A DNA stretch of 32,116 bases from Bacteroidales bacterium (GTDB lineage: Bacteria; Bacteroidota; Bacteroidia; Bacteroidales; VadinHA17). Where the stretch lies: contig JAFGXK010000295.1 of assembly GCA_016936695.1 (NCBI GenBank), positions 1-32,116 on the forward strand, given 5' to 3'. Shown here piece after piece: positions 1-9,025 of the stretch. Both the position numbers and the translations under genes were made by a program. Positions within the stretch are counted from its first letter, which is position 1. Each line of letters starts with the position of its first letter. The notes beneath the pieces were generated by a model, which was not told the DNA's origin, searched no databases, and was given only the letters and a program-made list of their open reading frames with translations.

Positions 1-694
1 ATGCAACATGCGCCAGTGAGGAATAGAACACCCTTCCCTTGCCATAGACCTTTTTCCAGACTACCGGCACCACATTTCCTCCAATCCATTCAGAGTGTTT
101 GTCGGTGAAGGTTGTTGTGGCAAGAACCTTTACGTTGGGATCCACATGAACGTAATACTGCTCGGAGTGCATGTCGAAGTCCTCTAGGCCCTTTGTTACC
201 GGATCAATGTGGTCCGTAATGTTCACCCTGTAATCAATTACACCTCCCGGATGTGCAACCCATTGTCCACCAACCATGAACTGGTATTCGGTATTGTTCC
301 TGAATGAGTCGCCGAGACCTCCGTGCCATCCGGCAATTCCCGTTCCTGACTTGACGGCTTCAAGAAGGGCTCTTTCCTGGTCGTTCTTGATTGTACCCAT
401 CGTCCATGTCTGAATGATCAGGTCGAAATCCTTCTTGAGATCGAGCTGGGTATAGGAGTCGAGGGTATCGGACACAAGCACCTCCGCACCTTCCGATTTC
501 ATCCATGGGACAAAGATATCGCGGCACTTGTCGGGTTCATGGCCCATCCATCCGCCCCAGACGAACAGAACCTTCTTTCCGTTAAGTACAGTTGCCGGGG
601 GTTCCGGGAATTTCATCCCTGCCACCCGGGGAGCAATTATTGCACCGGCTGCAAGAGCAGCGCTTTTTGAAATAAATGACCTGCGTGAAACCAT
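1..694 (-). CDS. ThuA-domain protein, Tat-exported (3' part missing)
   Basis: The gene starts at 694 and runs off the left edge, so only about 231 N-terminal residues are visible. The start MVSRRSFISKSAALAAG is a twin-arginine signal (SRRSFISK), so export in folded form is expected. After it comes the trehalose-utilisation (ThuA-like) fold: VLFVWGGWMGHEP with GlyGly and HisGlu near residues 45-56, a DLIIQTWTMG strand, and GIAGWHGGLGDSF with the WHGG motif, followed by a VAHPGG loop and a YYVHVDPNVKVLATT segment. The fold is related to class I glutamine amidotransferases. In Bacteroidota it is common among exported sugar-modifying proteins, but its substrate is usually unknown. The next gene, DUF5916, is divergent. 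Family assignment is strong; function is open. Confidence 0.85.
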   Translation of the reverse strand, partial: MVSRRSFISKSAALAAGAIIAPRVAGMKFPEPPATVLNGKKVLFVWGGWMGHEPDKCRDIFVPWMKSEGAEVLVSDTLDSYTQLDLKKDFDLIIQTWTMGTIKNDQERALLEAVKSGTGIAGWHGGLGDSFRNNTEYQFMVGGQWVAHPGGVIDYRVNITDHIDPVTKGLEDFDMHSEQYYVHVDPNVKVLATTTFTDKHSEWIGGNVVPVVWKKVYGKGRVFYSSLAHVA

Positions 695-901
695 GTTTTA
701 AGATTTTCACGTAAGATAATAAATTTAATTTTCTGATATCCATTGATGGGCATAAAACCTGATTATTGCTCTTCATATGGAGCCTGGTAATGTACAGGTT
801 AAGGCAGCTCTTTTGTTTAAAATTATTCTTAATTAAATTTTCTTTGAAGCAAAACCATAATTTATCCGTCTTTAATGCGGACATGAAAAGAATGACAACA
901 A

Positions 902-3556
902 ATGAGAAAGAATAGCCTGGTTTTTATCTGTTTGCTGCTTATATCCGCAGTCGTAACCGGACAAACGACTGAAAAGAAGAGATATACAGCAACAAAAGTA
1001 ACAAGCGCCCCTTCAATCGACGGAATTCTGGATGACGAAACCTGGAAGGAGGGTACGTGGATAGATGACTTTACCCAGTTTGAACCATACAACGGAGCAA
1101 AGGCATCGCAGAGGACTGAGTTCAAGATCCTGTTTGACAATGACAATATCTATGCTGCCTTCAAGGCTTATGACACCAGTCCCGACAGCATTGTACACCG
1201 TTTAACAAGACGTGATGAACCTGACGGCGACCTTGTTGCAGTTATATTCGACAGCTTCCACGACCTCCGCACCGCTTTTATGTTCGGAATTGCTTCAAGC
1301 GGAGTCAAGTATGATCAGATGCTGACCAACGATGGGGATAATGAGGACACCTCGTGGGATCCCAACTGGTGGGTGAAGACATCGGTTAACAGCGAAGGCT
1401 GGATAGCCGAAATGAAGATACCTTTCAGCCAGGTGAGGTTTGAAAAGAATTCGGGGGAAATATGGGGCCTTGAGGTTGTACGCAGTCTGTACAGGAAAAA
1501 CGAAATGTCCTTCTGGCAGCATATCCCTAAGGATTCCCCTGGTCTGGTTCACATGTTCGGGGAACTTGCCGGACTGGAACAGATTAAGCCGCGGAAGATT
1601 TTCGATGTTACCCCCTACGGGGTGGTGAAGCTCGAATCGTTCAGGGCTGAACCCGGAAATCCGTTTCTTGCCAAAGGAAGAAAGTACGGCATTAACGGAG
1701 GGATTGATGCCAAGATCGGGGTGACCAACAATATGACAATGGACCTCACAATCAATCCTGACTTCGGGCAGGTGGAAGCTGACCCGTCGGAAGTGAATCT
1801 TTCAGCTTATGAAACATTTTTCAGTGAAAGACGGCCTTTCTTCATCGAGGGTAACAATATCACCAATTTCAACCTGGGAATCGGCGACGGCGACGTGGGA
1901 AATGATAATCTCTTCTATTCCAGAAGGATAGGACGACGTCCACAGGGGAATCCCGATCTTGAGGACGGGATGTATTCAGACGTACCGAATTTCACTACAA
2001 TTATCGGAGCAGCCAAACTCACAGGAAAAACCAAGAACGGGCTTTCACTCGGATTCATCGAAGCGGTTACAAGTGAAGAAAAGGCTGAGATCGATAACAA
2101 CGGAGAAAGAAGTTATGAAACCGTCGAGCCTTTAACCAACTACATGGTTGGCCGGGTTCAGAAGGATTTCAATGAAGGGAAGACAATTGTGGGAGCCATT
2201 TTCACAGGCACAACACGGAATCTTGATGAAAACCTGGATGATATAATGCATAAGTCGGCCTATTCAGGCGGAGTGGACTTCACCCAGTACCTGAAGGGAA
2301 AGGACTGGATGATAAACATCAACACCGCTTTCAGCCAGGTGAGGGGAACAACCGACGTCCTTGAACGCACACAGAAGTCATCGGCAAGGTATTTCCAGAG
2401 GCCTGATAAGGATTATGCAATATACGATCCGACGCGGACATCTCTATCAGGAGCTGGAGGAAGAGTGCAGGTCGGAAAACTCAACGGGCATCTGAACCTT
2501 ATGAGTGTTGTTTTATGGAAGACTCCCGGATTTGAAATCAACGACATCGGATACCTTATGCAGGCCGACAGAATTATGCCCTTGCTCTGGGCAGGTTACA
2601 ACCAGTGGGAGCCAAAAGGTATTTACCGCAGCTTCAATGTGAACACCGATATCTGGTCAATGTACAACTTTGGCGGAGTTAAAATTCAAACCGGACTGGA
2701 GGCAAACATCAGAATGACATTCAAAAATTTCTGGAACGCATGGATATATGGCAACATCCAGACAAACGCCAACGACCCGTCGCTTCTGAGGGGAGGACCG
2801 ATAATGATTACTCCCGGCCGTTATTTTACAAATGCAGGATTCTCGACAGATGACAGGAAAAAACTGGTGTTGATTTTCTACGGGAATTACAGCCGGGGAT
2901 TTGAGAACAACCAGGATAACCTGAATCTCGGAACAGGACTTTCATACAAACCGACCAACTACCTGAGAATTTCGCTGAACCCTGGGATTTCAAAATCATT
3001 CACTGAACTTCAGTATGTTACCAAAATAAACATAGGCGACAACGACAGATATATCTTTGCCAGCATCGACCGAAGAACCATAAATACATCCCTGAGGGTG
3101 AATCTAAACCTCAGTCCCGACCTTACCTTACAATACTGGGGCCAGCCCTTTATAGCTTCCGGAAAGTATTACGACTATAAATATATTACCGATCCTGTAG
3201 CAGATCAATTCAGGGACAGGTTCCATATCTATTCAGGTAATGAAATAATCCGGGCTGAGAATTCTGCTGAAATTGATGAAAACCTTGATGGAACAGTCGA
3301 TTACAGTTTTAGCACCGGAGACTTCAATGTACAGGAAATCCTATCAAACCTTGTGGTAAGGTGGGAGTATTCTCCCGGTTCATCCCTGTACCTCGTATGG
3401 AGTCAGACCAGAAGCGGATTCAATCCGTCGGGACAAATGGAATACCTGGATAATATGGGCGATCTCTTCAATCGCAGTCTTTTCCGCAACGACGACGATT
3501 ACCGGTTGAAGAATGTGTTCCTTGTAAAATTCAGCTACAGGTTCGGGCTGAATTAA
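902..3556 (+). CDS. DUF5916 domain protein with N-terminal CBM9-like domain
   Basis: This 884-residue protein has a hydrophobic signal peptide (MRKNSLVFICLLLISAVVTG, then Q). Residues about 27-200 resemble the carbohydrate-binding family 9-like module (TSAPSIDGILDDETWKEG near the start, NIYAAFKAYD, then WIAEMKIPFSQVRF). The rest is DUF5916, with the hallmark FFSERRPFFIEG at 306-317. The long C-terminal part is rich in alternating aromatic and polar strands and ends FLVKFSYRFGLN, as outer-membrane beta-barrels often do, so an outer-membrane location is an inference. The family is frequent in Bacteroidota and its function is not established. An upstream ATG at 883 is out of frame and stops after ten codons, which supports the 902 start. 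The protein length is usual for the family and nothing is broken. Confidence 0.9.
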   Translation: MRKNSLVFICLLLISAVVTGQTTEKKRYTATKVTSAPSIDGILDDETWKEGTWIDDFTQFEPYNGAKASQRTEFKILFDNDNIYAAFKAYDTSPDSIVHRLTRRDEPDGDLVAVIFDSFHDLRTAFMFGIASSGVKYDQMLTNDGDNEDTSWDPNWWVKTSVNSEGWIAEMKIPFSQVRFEKNSGEIWGLEVVRSLYRKNEMSFWQHIPKDSPGLVHMFGELAGLEQIKPRKIFDVTPYGVVKLESFRAEPGNPFLAKGRKYGINGGIDAKIGVTNNMTMDLTINPDFGQVEADPSEVNLSAYETFFSERRPFFIEGNNITNFNLGIGDGDVGNDNLFYSRRIGRRPQGNPDLEDGMYSDVPNFTTIIGAAKLTGKTKNGLSLGFIEAVTSEEKAEIDNNGERSYETVEPLTNYMVGRVQKDFNEGKTIVGAIFTGTTRNLDENLDDIMHKSAYSGGVDFTQYLKGKDWMININTAFSQVRGTTDVLERTQKSSARYFQRPDKDYAIYDPTRTSLSGAGGRVQVGKLNGHLNLMSVVLWKTPGFEINDIGYLMQADRIMPLLWAGYNQWEPKGIYRSFNVNTDIWSMYNFGGVKIQTGLEANIRMTFKNFWNAWIYGNIQTNANDPSLLRGGPIMITPGRYFTNAGFSTDDRKKLVLIFYGNYSRGFENNQDNLNLGTGLSYKPTNYLRISLNPGISKSFTELQYVTKINIGDNDRYIFASIDRRTINTSLRVNLNLSPDLTLQYWGQPFIASGKYYDYKYITDPVADQFRDRFHIYSGNEIIRAENSAEIDENLDGTVDYSFSTGDFNVQEILSNLVVRWEYSPGSSLYLVWSQTRSGFNPSGQMEYLDNMGDLFNRSLFRNDDDYRLKNVFLVKFSYRFGLN

Positions 3557-3558
3557 GA

Positions 3559-3588
3559 GGTACCAGGTATGCGGTACGAGGTACGAGG
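3559..3588. repeat. 7-bp tandem microrepeat (GGTACGA-like, 4 copies)
   Basis: Four adjacent heptamers follow the DUF5916 stop: GGTACCA, GGTATGC, GGTACGA and GGTACGA, ending in GG. The array lies in the short gap between convergent genes. It is low-complexity intergenic sequence with no coding potential seen. A role is not evident, and it does not form a convincing terminator. Confidence 0.7.
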
Positions 3589-3639
3589 CGATCTTACCGC
3601 GAATCGCATGCTGAATAGCGCAAACCGTATTTCACGGTC

Positions 3640-4758
3640 TCATGGCTTCTGATCAGCAAGTATGAGCATTTCTTCGTACAGAGCCCTGAAACAATTCGCA
3701 GGTGTATTGCTGCCTTCTTCCTTTCTTCGGTCGTAGTATGTATCGAGGAACTGGCTGCTGCCCGACCATACGGTCTGAACCATTCCAAGGAATCGTCCCT
3801 TCATTTCCTGGGTTGAGCTGTTCCTGAACTTTAGCATATCTCCTGCCTGAATAACGGCGTTCTCAGGCATGCGCCAGGGACAGGTCACCACCCTTAATCC
3901 CTTCATTGCAAAATATACAGCAGTCTGATCGGGGCGCTCATAATGCCAGTCGCATATTACAACATCCTTTGGGATCATGTCGACAGCCCTGTAGGTATTG
4001 TTGAAGCTTGCTTCCCATTCGCCCAGTCCTGTTGTCTTACCATCAATCAGCCTGTCACCCCATATCCATAACTCTCTCCCCTTGAGAGCCAGGTGATCCC
4101 GGATCTTTCTTACCTCCCCTGCGAAGAGCTCCGCCGGGTCCCTTCCCGAGCATCTCGGGCACTGACGCTCGCCGATGTAGAACACCTCATCCATACCAGC
4201 ATGGAAAGCATCTGTTTCGAAGGCATGGCATACCTCATCGACCAGAGCGAAAACAACATCATGCACATCCGGATGAAGCGGACAGTAACTCTTGCAATAC
4301 AAGCCGTCGGGATTCGGCCAGACATACTTTTCAGGCATTTTTACATTTGGCGTCTCGTCAAATTCAGGATATTCCCTCAGCAGATTGCCGATCGTGCCCG
4401 CCCACGACTGATGCCCCAGTAGGTTTATCTGGGGAATTATCCGGATATCATGCTTGCGGCATTCCGTTACCAGCCGTTTCACATCCTGCATCGACAGGGC
4501 AACGGAATCCCTCAGTTCAGGATGGCTTTCGTAATGAAAATTGAAATCAACCCTGAGAATCAGTGTATTTACCTTTCGCGGTGCAAGCTCTTCCCCGATG
4601 AACTTTATGAATTCATTCAGCCCATCGGGTTGGGGCGCCCCGATGCAAAAACCCCGCACCGGAAAAATTGAATCAATCTTTTCGGTGTTTCCCGGCCATG
4701 CTTCTGCCGGATTGATAAAGAATAGTGCAGCCAGCACTGCAATAATTGACTTCTTCAT
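3640..4758 (-). CDS. GH20-like exported glycoside hydrolase
   Basis: This 372-residue protein has a signal peptide (MKKSIIAVLAALFFINPAEA). It has a TIM-barrel pattern close to glycoside hydrolase family 20 (beta-N-acetylhexosaminidases): a strand with RGFCIG at 35-40, KHDIRIIPQINLLGHQSW at 102-119, and the Asp-Glu pair in HAGMDEVF at 186-193 (D190, E191), which matches the family H-x-G-x-D-E signature. Later aromatic strands such as WIWGDR and VVICDWHYE fit the substrate pocket. It is shorter than many GH20 enzymes and has no separate N-terminal GH20b domain. It begins 11 bp after the epimerase gene, so it is probably co-transcribed with the murein-peptide genes. A role in removing GlcNAc from wall fragments is an inference. 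Confidence 0.8.
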   Translation of the reverse strand: MKKSIIAVLAALFFINPAEAWPGNTEKIDSIFPVRGFCIGAPQPDGLNEFIKFIGEELAPRKVNTLILRVDFNFHYESHPELRDSVALSMQDVKRLVTECRKHDIRIIPQINLLGHQSWAGTIGNLLREYPEFDETPNVKMPEKYVWPNPDGLYCKSYCPLHPDVHDVVFALVDEVCHAFETDAFHAGMDEVFYIGERQCPRCSGRDPAELFAGEVRKIRDHLALKGRELWIWGDRLIDGKTTGLGEWEASFNNTYRAVDMIPKDVVICDWHYERPDQTAVYFAMKGLRVVTCPWRMPENAVIQAGDMLKFRNSSTQEMKGRFLGMVQTVWSGSSQFLDTYYDRRKEEGSNTPANCFRALYEEMLILADQKP

Positions 4759-4769
4759 AGCAGGAATTA

Positions 4770-5915
4770 TCAGATTTTTGTTATTCCAAGTCCCGGCCTG
4801 TAAGGCAGGGCAACTATACCATCAACGACACTCAGGCCTGAGAAAGGATCGTTGCTTATCAGAAGGTTGCCATCGAGGTCGCACCAGTCGACCAGTGGTG
4901 AGAGTTGCGCGGCAGCAGAAATGGCGCATGATGTTTCGGTCATGCATCCTATCATTACTTTCATCCCGAAGGCCCGTGCCACATTCACAAGTTTCATTGC
5001 AGCATTCATCCCTCCGCATTTCATAAGCTTAATATTGATGCCTGAGTAAACACCTTTATTATCCAACAGGTCGGAGATATTCTTGATGGCTTCATCCCCG
5101 ATTATCGGAATGGGACTTTTCTCCGTAAGCCAGGCATTGTCATCCTTCATTTCCTTCGGAAGCGGCTGTTCAAGGAAGAGAACTCCTTTTTCCTTTAGCC
5201 ACCATGCCATTTCGAGAGCGTGATTACGGTCCTTCCATCCCTGGTTTACGTCAGCGCAGAGCGGTTTGTCGGTTATCGACCGGATGACCTCAATCATTTC
5301 CCTGTCGTTATCCCTTCCAAGTTTGACTTTAAGAACCTTGTAGGGTTCGGCCTCGAGTACCTTCTGCCTGATGACCTCAGGGGTATCAAGGCCTATTGTG
5401 AAGCTTGTGAGAGGTGCTTTTTCAGGATTAAGTCCGAACAATTTATAAAAAGGCTCACCGACCAGTTTTCCAATCAGGTCGTGCAGGGCAATGTCGATCG
5501 AAGCCTTGGCGGCAGGATTGCCCGGCATCACATTTTCGACATATTCGAGTATGTCGACCAGAAGGAAGGGATCGCTGAACTGCGAAAGGTTGACCCGTGA
5601 TAAGAATGTTGCCACCGATTCGTGGCTCTCTCCAAGGTAAGGCGGCATTGAGGCCTCGCCATACCCTATCACCCCATCGAACTCAACCTCTGTAAGCATC
5701 ACGGGGGTTGTGGTCCGCGAACTTGTGGAGAGAGTGAATGCGTGCCTGAGCTGAAGTGTATACGGGGTGAAAGTGAGTGCGAGCCTTCCGCCGGCTTTTC
5801 TTTTCCGTCTTAAGCTGGGGCTTATAAAAGAAGTCTCAGCGGCAGCGGCCTGAGTCCCTACCAATGTGCCGCCTATCAGGTAGCTGCTGTATTTTAGAAA
5901 ATCTCTTTTATTCAT
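4770..5915 (-). CDS. L-Ala-D/L-Glu (dipeptide) epimerase
   Basis: This enolase-superfamily enzyme of 381 residues belongs to the muconate-lactonizing subgroup. All catalytic elements are visible: K-V-K at 196-198, metal ligands D222 (ADVNQGW), E249 (FLEQP) and D274 (IIGDEA), and the second catalytic lysine K296 (INIKLMK). The Asp-Leu-Asp at 346-348 corresponds to the D-x-D that binds the dipeptide amino group in Ala-Glu epimerases and separates them from other subgroup members. The first 26 residues look like an export signal (SSYLIGGTLVGTQAAAA), which is unusual because Bacillus and E. coli homologues are cytosolic; a periplasmic location is suggested. It lies 41 bp after the NlpC/P60 gene and 11 bp before the GH20-like gene. 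The substrate is expected to be L-Ala-D-Glu from murein. Confidence 0.88.
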   Translation of the reverse strand: MNKRDFLKYSSYLIGGTLVGTQAAAAETSFISPSLRRKRKAGGRLALTFTPYTLQLRHAFTLSTSSRTTTPVMLTEVEFDGVIGYGEASMPPYLGESHESVATFLSRVNLSQFSDPFLLVDILEYVENVMPGNPAAKASIDIALHDLIGKLVGEPFYKLFGLNPEKAPLTSFTIGLDTPEVIRQKVLEAEPYKVLKVKLGRDNDREMIEVIRSITDKPLCADVNQGWKDRNHALEMAWWLKEKGVLFLEQPLPKEMKDDNAWLTEKSPIPIIGDEAIKNISDLLDNKGVYSGINIKLMKCGGMNAAMKLVNVARAFGMKVMIGCMTETSCAISAAAQLSPLVDWCDLDGNLLISNDPFSGLSVVDGIVALPYRPGLGITKI

Positions 5916-5956
5916 GTTAAACTTTAATTAAAATTAACTACCAGCCATCAAATTAA

Positions 5957-7162
5957 CTAAAAATACCAATGGTGTTCCAGCAGGGGCATGGCTCCCTTCC
6001 CTGACGGTGTCCCGATCATCCTTCTTGCCCCCAGGTAGGAATCCCTCCGCGATTCGCTGAAATTGGTCCTTGTAGAATCGAGACTATTAATTTTTACCAT
6101 TCCTGAACAATGGATGAATTCACCGTTTCCGATATACATCCCCACATGGGTTGCCCTCGGCCGTCCGCGCCGTGATGACCCGAAGAACATCAGATCGCCT
6201 GTCTGGAGCGAATCGGGGAATGACTCCCTCCTTGCCCTGATTCTGATGCCGTTCTGAAACTGCTGCGATGCATCACGATCGAGGATTATTCCATTAAGAT
6301 AATAAACAGTTTTTACAAAGCCGCTGCAGTCGAATCCCTTCAGGGAGGTGCCTCCCCAGAGGTAAGGAATACCCATGAACGACTCTGCGGAAGAAACAAG
6401 GTTTTCCGGTGTAAGAAGTTCCCCGGCAGAAAGTTTTTCAAGACTGACAGCCCTGCCTGCCGGAATAAATCCACGGCGTCCGTCGGGAAGCTTAACATCA
6501 AATCCCTCACTGCCTGTTCCGGCGATTTCAACAATACAGCCGGCAACGATATCGGATATTGGCTTTTTCATTGATCTGTCAGCAAAGACATCACCCGTTT
6601 TGTCTGTATATAAGAGCCTTTCTGATGATCTCCACAACCTGTGTTCTTCAACTGATTTAACTGCAATGGCATCACTATCGACCCAGCCCAGGTACATATC
6701 GGGAGTCTGAACAAGAAGCCATCCTCCGTTCTGTTTGAAAATCTTCATGGGAGTACCCATCACTGCCTGGCTTACCATTTCGGCATCATACGATGATGTG
6801 AACCGGATATTGCAAACGCTCACAGTCACCAGTCCCCATGGAGAGGCTGCCAGCCCGGCTTCAGGCAGCACGATAAGGCTGTCCTGGAAAGTCACTCCCT
6901 TTTTTTCGAGAATGCCGGTTATTGCATCTTTTGATTCAGGAACCGTGGTTTCTCCCCTGAGAACAAATCCCGATTCAGAAGAGGTGAGTTGCACATCGAA
7001 GATTCCTTCCCTCAGATCAGGCACCCAGTCTATCCCTATAGAATCGATCAGATGGGTGAGATCTGGAGCAGCGCTTTCCTTCCGGGCACACCCGGTTGTT
7101 AAAAGAATAACAATGGGAAAGATTAATCCATTTAACCATGCTTTATGCCGTATCGTTCTCAT
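5957..7162 (-). CDS. NlpC/P60 lipoprotein with SH3-like domains (YkfC-like murein endopeptidase)
   Basis: This 401-residue protein has a lipoprotein signal ending LLTTGC (C25). Residues about 110-240 hold two bacterial SH3-like segments (VSVCNIR, then GTPMKIFKQNGGWLLVQ and the second starting near ERLLYTDK). The C-terminal NlpC/P60 cysteine peptidase domain runs from about 255, with catalytic C279 in GFDCSGF, H339 in ATHVGMYIG and a third polar residue H351 in FIHCSG. This architecture matches YkfC-type gamma-D-glutamyl-diamino-acid endopeptidases, which release L-Ala-D-Glu from murein peptides. That product is the substrate of the neighbouring epimerase. The start overlaps the upstream transglutaminase gene by 4 bp (ATGA), so translational coupling is likely. 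Confidence 0.9.
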   Translation of the reverse strand: MRTIRHKAWLNGLIFPIVILLTTGCARKESAAPDLTHLIDSIGIDWVPDLREGIFDVQLTSSESGFVLRGETTVPESKDAITGILEKKGVTFQDSLIVLPEAGLAASPWGLVTVSVCNIRFTSSYDAEMVSQAVMGTPMKIFKQNGGWLLVQTPDMYLGWVDSDAIAVKSVEEHRLWRSSERLLYTDKTGDVFADRSMKKPISDIVAGCIVEIAGTGSEGFDVKLPDGRRGFIPAGRAVSLEKLSAGELLTPENLVSSAESFMGIPYLWGGTSLKGFDCSGFVKTVYYLNGIILDRDASQQFQNGIRIRARRESFPDSLQTGDLMFFGSSRRGRPRATHVGMYIGNGEFIHCSGMVKINSLDSTRTNFSESRRDSYLGARRMIGTPSGKGAMPLLEHHWYF

Positions 7163-8508
7163 CTATCGTATATTATTTCCATTTCGTAATCCCACTTGTC
7201 AAAATAGAGGTTCCCTCCCTTCCATTCAACCTCACCCCTCTGGAAATCGAAGGGCTCGCTTCTCATAAAGGTCTTTTCGGGCCACAATATGCCTGCCACA
7301 CCTTTATTGATTATCAGCCTGTACGAATCGATTCCAGAAATATAGAATTCCCTGAGTTTCCTGTCGTCTGTATACTGAAGTCCGTAAGATATATCGGCCG
7401 GGATCCATCCGGTACCTTCAAAATAAACCTCGCACCAGTCGTGAAGGTTCTTCCCTCCGGGTGGCACCTTCCACCCGCTCTGCCATCGCACAGGGATTCC
7501 CTTGTAACGCAGCATCGACATCAGCAGGAAGGTCTGCATACCACAATCTCCCCTCCTGTTCTTAATTACATATTCCGGAATGTTGCTCATTAATGAGTAC
7601 TCCTGAGCGCCTGCCCAGGGTATGTTGTCAGTGAACCACAGATAGATCTTCCTGTAAATTTCAAAAGGGATTCCTTCCTCACCGGCAATGGAATCGGCAA
7701 GCCTCTTTACGTCCTCAGTAAAACAGATATGAGGGAGCTGTTCTGCAGTATACTTCATGTAAATCGATGAGGCCGTATCATATGGAAGAGAGCTGATTTT
7801 GACGGGATCGAAATATTGTCCCCGGGCTTCAAGGCTGAAGGATGTATTAAAGACCACCGGTTTTTCCTTTTCCGCCTTTGCCTCGAGATAGAGGGTCCGG
7901 TGAACAGCTGAATCGGGGGCAATCAGATAATTTCCCGGCAAAGCTGATATGAGTTTTACATTACCCTGTCTGGGATGATCCTCCCTGGGATAAGGCAGCC
8001 AGCATCTGACAGTCTCTCCGTGCGGAACTGCATCGGGAAACACGGTAAGGGTGTAGTTAATTGTCATGTTCATCGGGAGAACAGGGTTTGCTCCCGTTTC
8101 AGAGTCATTTATTATCGATTTTGTATGACTTTTTCTGTGAATGATCTCAGGCAGTGAAGCTTCTGCGCTGTCGCGTGAAGCCCGGTTAAAGTGAAAATCC
8201 ATCATGAGCTGAAGATTCAGGGCTGCCCTGCTAAAGTATCTCTTTTCCCCCTTTATTACCTTGTATTCCAGCCAGTTTCTTCTTTCCATTTCAGTCTTTT
8301 CCTCAGCAGTCAGCTTTCCGATCCTCTTTCTCAGTTGCCTGTCGATCTCCATCCCGGTATAAGGGAAATCAAGTGCAATCCTTTCTTCAATGATTGCTAG
8401 GGTATCGGAAGGTAAAACATGCTTTGTTGCAATTTCAGGAGACTGCCCGCATCCTGCCGTAATTGTCAGCAGCAATAGTGAAGCCAGTTGAAAAAGGTTG
8501 ATTTTCAT
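7159..8508 (-). CDS. Transglutaminase-like lipoprotein
   Basis: The chosen start at 8508 gives a 449-residue protein opening MKINLFQLASLLLLTITAGC, a clear lipoprotein signal (C20). A longer in-frame start at 8559 would bury that signal behind 17 residues. The N-terminal half has no recognised domain. The transglutaminase core lies at about 285-385, with C322 in RRGDCGMQTFLL, H356 in NLHDWCEVYF and D372 in WIPADISYG, the Cys-His-Asp triad. Bacterial members are usually proteases or peptide-modifying enzymes of the envelope. It overlaps the NlpC/P60 gene by 4 bp and leads the set of murein-peptide genes, so it may act on wall peptides. That specific role is inferred from position only. Confidence 0.85.
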   Translation of the reverse strand: MKINLFQLASLLLLTITAGCGQSPEIATKHVLPSDTLAIIEERIALDFPYTGMEIDRQLRKRIGKLTAEEKTEMERRNWLEYKVIKGEKRYFSRAALNLQLMMDFHFNRASRDSAEASLPEIIHRKSHTKSIINDSETGANPVLPMNMTINYTLTVFPDAVPHGETVRCWLPYPREDHPRQGNVKLISALPGNYLIAPDSAVHRTLYLEAKAEKEKPVVFNTSFSLEARGQYFDPVKISSLPYDTASSIYMKYTAEQLPHICFTEDVKRLADSIAGEEGIPFEIYRKIYLWFTDNIPWAGAQEYSLMSNIPEYVIKNRRGDCGMQTFLLMSMLRYKGIPVRWQSGWKVPPGGKNLHDWCEVYFEGTGWIPADISYGLQYTDDRKLREFYISGIDSYRLIINKGVAGILWPEKTFMRSEPFDFQRGEVEWKGGNLYFDKWDYEMEIIYDR

Positions 8509-8602
8509 TTGTTGATTTCGCAAGCGTAAATTTATAAAAATAGGAATACAATCATGCATGACATTCCTTCTCCTGATAATATGTAGCTCCTTACCTGAGA
8601 CT

Positions 8603-8884
8603 CTAGTATTTAACCCTGAAATCCCTGTGATTCACAGGCGGATAAACATCTGTAGTGACCGATTCCACATATCCGGGCCCCTTTCTGCACCATTCGGTGA
8701 AATCCCTCAACTGCTTTCTTGTTCCCTCGGCCTCGATATAAACACTCCCGTCGGGCATATTTTTCACATACCCCTTTATCCCGCGGCTTGCAGCTTCCCT
8801 TACTGTCCGCCAGCGGAATCCCACTCCCTGAACATAACCCGTAACATGGATGCGGTACTGAAGTAATTCATCATTTTCCTTCAT
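8603..8884 (-). CDS. acyP: Acylphosphatase
   Basis: The gene encodes 93 residues, the usual size for the family. The two signature regions are complete: GYVQGVGFRW at 16-25 with the phosphate-binding Arg24, and KGYVKNMPDGSVYIEAEG at 37-54 with catalytic Asn42. It hydrolyses carboxyl-phosphate bonds of acyl phosphates in the cytoplasm. It lies 94 bp upstream of the transglutaminase-like gene on the same strand and is divergent from the GH10 gene. A functional link to the murein genes is not evident. Confidence 0.95.
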   Translation of the reverse strand: MKENDELLQYRIHVTGYVQGVGFRWRTVREAASRGIKGYVKNMPDGSVYIEAEGTRKQLRDFTEWCRKGPGYVESVTTDVYPPVNHRDFRVKY

Positions 8885-9025
8885 AATGAATGACGATGGG
8901 GTTTTGAGTATTAAAATTACTAAAAATTAAAAATCCGGGAGTAGTTCTTATAAAAACATTCCATCCATCCGGAACCTGAATTCAAAAATCCATTACCTTT
9001 AAAATTCAAGAAACACTTCATCATC

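Noticed and set aside
815-846. Possible promoter of the DUF5916 gene (TTTG ... TTTCTTTG)
   Set aside because: The spacer is 23 nt and the -7 has a mismatch at its key A; too weak to annotate, although a promoter must lie in 695-901.
883-915. Short frame MKRMTTNEKE upstream of the DUF5916 gene
   Set aside because: Ten codons, out of frame with the main start; it could be a leader peptide but nothing supports this.
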